Both the position numbers and the translations under genes were made by a program. Below are positions 6,787 through 8,681 of a stretch of DNA of 8,681 nucleotides, one piece after another (within the stretch, counting starts at the first letter, position 1; each line of letters begins with the position of its first letter). This DNA comes from JAAFIP01 sp031390175 (lineage in GTDB: Bacteria > Pseudomonadota > Gammaproteobacteria > Burkholderiales > Burkholderiaceae_C). The notes under the pieces are model-generated. The model was not told the origin of the DNA, did not search any database, and was given only the letters and a program-made list of their open reading frames with translations. Location: contig JANMTF010000205.1 of assembly GCA_031390175.1 (NCBI GenBank), positions 1-8,681 of the forward strand, read 5' to 3'.

Positions 6787-7461
6787 ATGGATACGTTGAA
6801 AAACTTATGGCGAAACAATAAAGGCTTTGTGCTCTTTATAGGTTTGATGTTTGTGTTCCGCTCTGCTGTGGCCGACTGGAACTTCGTGCCATCCTCCTCC
6901 ATGAACCCCACTTTGATCTCGGGTGACCGGGTGGTGGTGAACAAGTTGGCCTACAGCCTGCGCGTGCCTTTTACTTTGCAGCAGATCGCCAATTGGGGTA
7001 GCCCTGCGCGAGGTGATGTGATTACGTTTGACTCGCCGAAAGATGAAGTCAACCTGATCAAGCGGGTAGCCGCTGTGGCGGGTGATGTGATCGAGATGCA
7101 CAACAACACCTTGACCATCAATAGCAAAGTCATTGAGCGCAAACTGGTCGATGCAGCGCGAATTATCCCTACCGAGTCTGGCGATTTGTTGGCTGAAGTA
7201 TGGAGTGAGCAGTTGGGTGCCAAGCCGATTGAAGTGGCGCGCATCGTGGCCATGAATCGCAGCTTTGAATTCGAACCCGTGCAAGTGCCCGCTGGCCACG
7301 TGCTGGTGTTGGGCGATAGCCGCGACAACAGCAACGACTCCCGCTTTATCGGTTTTATCGACACGCAGCGTATCACCGGCCAAGCGGTTCGGGTGGCCAT
7401 GTCGCACAACCCCGACATGTTCTACCTGCCGCGCGCCAGCCGCTGGTGGCTCGCTCTCTAA
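6787..7461 (+). CDS. lepB: Signal peptidase I, short form (S26 family), within the infB-rbfA interval
   Basis: Signal peptidase I cleaves signal peptides from secreted proteins on the outer face of the inner membrane with a Ser/Lys dyad. The 224-residue product has one N-terminal membrane segment (about 13-30, GFVLFIGLMFVF) after a basic start. The catalytic serine is predicted at 38 in PSSSMNPTL, the catalytic lysine at 92 in LIKRVAAVAGD, and box E GDSRDNSNDSR lies at 176-186. E. coli LepB has 324 residues and two membrane segments. This protein belongs to the shorter one-anchor type, often found as a second signal peptidase in Proteobacteria. The canonical copy, usually next to lepA and rnc, is probably elsewhere in the genome. 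AAAGGA (6775-6780), six bases before ATG, supports the start. The gene is 35 bases after infB and 9 before rbfA, so it is probably cotranscribed. The symbol names the family, not orthology to E. coli lepB. Confidence 0.88.
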   Translation: MDTLKNLWRNNKGFVLFIGLMFVFRSAVADWNFVPSSSMNPTLISGDRVVVNKLAYSLRVPFTLQQIANWGSPARGDVITFDSPKDEVNLIKRVAAVAGDVIEMHNNTLTINSKVIERKLVDAARIIPTESGDLLAEVWSEQLGAKPIEVARIVAMNRSFEFEPVQVPAGHVLVLGDSRDNSNDSRFIGFIDTQRITGQAVRVAMSHNPDMFYLPRASRWWLAL

Positions 7462-7470
7462 ACACCCAAG

Positions 7471-7854
7471 ATGCCCAAGAAAAAATCATCAGCCCCCAAT
7501 CGCGGCATCCGTGTCGGCGACCAGATCCAGCGGGATCTGGCAGAGCTGATCGCGCGTGAGCTCAAAGACCCGCGCGTAGGCATGGTGACGATCAACTCCG
7601 TAGAAGTGACGCCAGATTACGCGCATGCGCAGGTGTATTTCAGTTTGCTCATTGGCGAGCCCGAAGAAGCTAAAAAAGCGCTTAACCAGGCCGCAGGTTT
7701 TTTGCGCAATGGGCTGTTTAAAAAACTGCACATCCACACCGTGCCGACTTTGCATTTTCAGTTTGACCAAAGCATTGAGCGGGCATCCGACATGAATGCC
7801 CTGATCAGCAAGGCCGTGGCCTCGCGTTCCAAGAACGAAGAGGTCGAGGAATAA
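7471..7854 (+). CDS. rbfA: 30S ribosome-binding factor RbfA
   Basis: RbfA is a small KH-type protein that binds the 30S precursor near 16S rRNA helix 1 and helps its 5' end mature, notably in the cold. The 127-residue product begins with a basic tail (MPKKKSSAPNRG) and has RVGDQIQRDLAELIARELKDP at about 14-34 (a first helix shared across the family), VTINSVEVTPDYAHAQVYFS (39-58), and the kinked KH motif as AAGFLRN (74-80). It ends in an acidic tail after residue 120. Length is normal. ATG 7471 lies nine bases after the signal peptidase stop, with no strong Shine-Dalgarno, so it may depend on translational coupling. Its stop is two bases from the truB start. Confidence 0.95.
   Translation: MPKKKSSAPNRGIRVGDQIQRDLAELIARELKDPRVGMVTINSVEVTPDYAHAQVYFSLLIGEPEEAKKALNQAAGFLRNGLFKKLHIHTVPTLHFQFDQSIERASDMNALISKAVASRSKNEEVEE
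7846..7850 (+). promoter_or_regulatory. Ribosome binding site of truB
   Basis: GAGGA lies in the last codons of rbfA, six bases before ATG 7857. It decides the truB start: the next in-frame candidates (TTG 7896 within the repeat, GTG 7962) lack an equally placed site. The start at 7857 therefore appears to be the original one, which puts the repeat at 7869 inside the coding sequence. Confidence 0.75.
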
Positions 7855-7856
7855 GT

Positions 7857-8681
7857 ATGAGCACCGCCGGGCCGTCCCAAGGTGCGAAGGCCCCCTTGGG
7901 GGGCAGCGGACCACGCGCAGCGGGGGAGCGTGGGGGTGCGTCGCTTCCACGAGTACGGGTCGTGAGGCGCCCCGTACATGGGGTGCTCTTGCTCGACAAG
8001 CCGATAGGCCTGTCGAGTAATGACGCGCTGCAAAAGGCCAAATGGCTGCTGCGTGCCGAGAAAGCGGGCCACACCGGTACGCTCGACCCCTTGGCAACCG
8101 GTGTGCTGCCACTGTGCTTTGGTGCAGCGACCAAGTTCAGTGCTTTGCAGTTAGAGGCGAACAAGACTTACGAGGCTACTGCGGTGCTAGGCGTTAAAAC
8201 CAGTACCGGCGATGCCGAGGGTGAAGTGATTGCGACGCGCGATGTTAACGTCACGCAGGCCGATATTGACCGGGTGGAAAAGTTGTTTACTGGCCCCATC
8301 AGCCAAGTGCCGCCGATGCACAGTGCGCTCAAGAAAGATGGCAAGGCCCTGTACGAATATGCGCGCGAAGGTATCACGATTGAGCGCGAAGCGCGCAATG
8401 TCACAATTTATAAGCTCAATGTGGCCTTGGACCAGTCAAATATGGCGCGAGTAGCTATTAAAATAATAGCTACTGTGAGCAAAGGCACCTACATACGTAC
8501 GCTGGGCGAGGATATTGGTGAGGCTTTGGGTTGTGGTGCACATTTGAGCGCACTGCGCCGCACTCACACGGGTGGTCTGGATATCAAAGATGCAGTGACT
8601 TTGCTGCAACTGGAAGCCATGACTGAGAGCGAGCGCATGGCCTGCTTGCAGCCAGTCGACAGTTTGTTAGACGGTCACAGC
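7857..8681 (+). CDS. truB: tRNA pseudouridine(55) synthase TruB, C-terminus beyond right edge
   Basis: TruB converts U55 in the T-loop of tRNAs to pseudouridine. The frame is open from ATG 7857 to the window end (275 codons). It shows HGVLLLDKP at 41-49, SSNDALQKAKWLLRAEKAGH, and GHTGTLDPLATGVLP with the catalytic Asp at 77. It also has KTYEA with Tyr 105, SALKKDGKALYEYAREG, and KGTYIRT with Arg 214. Compared with E. coli TruB (Asp48, Tyr76, Arg181, recalled), the first two are shifted by 29 residues. This reflects an extra N-terminal stretch, Gly/Pro/Arg-rich and encoded by a palindromic repeat, between MSTA and RVRVVRRPVHG. The shift grows to 33 by Arg 214, meaning four more residues in the region of a second palindrome. 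The start is two bases after rbfA and has a good ribosome binding site. All catalytic motifs seen are intact, so activity is likely. The C-terminal part is not in view. Confidence 0.93.
   Translation, partial: MSTAGPSQGAKAPLGGSGPRAAGERGGASLPRVRVVRRPVHGVLLLDKPIGLSSNDALQKAKWLLRAEKAGHTGTLDPLATGVLPLCFGAATKFSALQLEANKTYEATAVLGVKTSTGDAEGEVIATRDVNVTQADIDRVEKLFTGPISQVPPMHSALKKDGKALYEYAREGITIEREARNVTIYKLNVALDQSNMARVAIKIIATVSKGTYIRTLGEDIGEALGCGAHLSALRRTHTGGLDIKDAVTLLQLEAMTESERMACLQPVDSLLDGHS
7869..7949 (+). repeat. REP-like double-hairpin repeat inside the truB 5' coding end
   Basis: This GC-rich block can form two stem-loops. In the first, GCCCCC (7890-7895) pairs with GGGGGC (7899-7904); alternatively CCAAGG (7877-7882) pairs with CCTTGG (7894-7899). 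In the second, CCACGC (7911-7916) pairs with GCGTGG (7928-7933). The wording GGGCCGTCCCAAGGTGCGAA followed by a C-run, a G-run and GGGGGAGCGTGGGGGT is one I recall as a frequent intergenic repeat in Comamonadaceae; no search was run. Here it is translated in frame as a Gly/Pro/Arg-rich peptide. Exact ends are uncertain by several bases. Confidence 0.7.
8450..8474 (+). repeat. Perfect 11-bp inverted repeat inside truB
   Basis: AGTAGCTATTA (8450-8460) and TAATAGCTACT (8464-8474) are exact reverse complements around a three-base AAA loop. It is much more AT-rich than the surrounding gene and encodes VAIKIIAT (residues 199-206), a strand just before KGTYIRT. AGCTATTA-type palindromes of this kind are, as I recall, scattered widely in Comamonadaceae genomes. 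The symmetry is seen directly; membership in a repeat family is inference. Confidence 0.75.

Noticed and set aside
7489..8112. 207-codon minus-strand open frame across rbfA and truB
   Set aside because: It lies opposite two well-supported genes and the GC-rich repeat; no family resemblance.
1..8681. CRISPR array, tRNA/rRNA genes, toxin-antitoxin, phage or defence genes
   Set aside because: No regularly spaced direct repeats, no tRNA-like fold and no matching proteins were seen on either strand.

Overview
The window looks like a chromosomal segment of a betaproteobacterium of the order Burkholderiales, most likely family Comamonadaceae (Rhodoferax/Limnohabitans/Polaromonas-like). The basis is the wording of RimP, NusA, IF2 and TruB, the moderately high GC, and two kinds of short palindromic repeat that I recall from Comamonadaceae genomes. 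The genus is inference only.

Layout. The left edge (1-75, minus strand) holds the first 25 codons of an IS1634-type transposase running out of the window; the IS end probably lies near 180. After about 190 bases without a recognisable gene comes an AlkB-type membrane di-iron alkane hydroxylase gene (368-1414, plus). All its histidine motifs are intact, but it has an in-frame TAA at 668-670 and probably a one-base frameshift near its 5' end, so it is called a pseudogene. From 1401 onward the window is the conserved transcription/translation operon, all on the plus strand: a promoter overlapping the end of alkB, a strong terminator-like hairpin in the leader, then rimP, nusA, infB, a short signal peptidase I gene (lepB-like), rbfA and a truB that continues past the right edge.

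How the genes work together. RimP and RbfA assist 30S subunit maturation, IF2 starts translation, NusA controls elongation, pausing and termination by RNA polymerase, and TruB makes the pseudouridine at position 55 of tRNA. The signal peptidase gene between infB and rbfA is a guest in this otherwise conserved order. The leader hairpin lies between the only good promoter and rimP, so the operon encoding the termination factor NusA must be transcribed through a terminator-like structure.

Most notable: truB carries two palindromic repeats inside its reading frame. A REP-like double hairpin directly after codon 4 adds about 29 residues to the N-terminus, and a perfect 11-bp inverted repeat lies in a predicted beta strand just before the KGTYIRT motif. 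I see no CRISPR array, tRNA, rRNA, phage or defence system, and no convincing undescribed multi-gene system. The novelty here is in local architecture.
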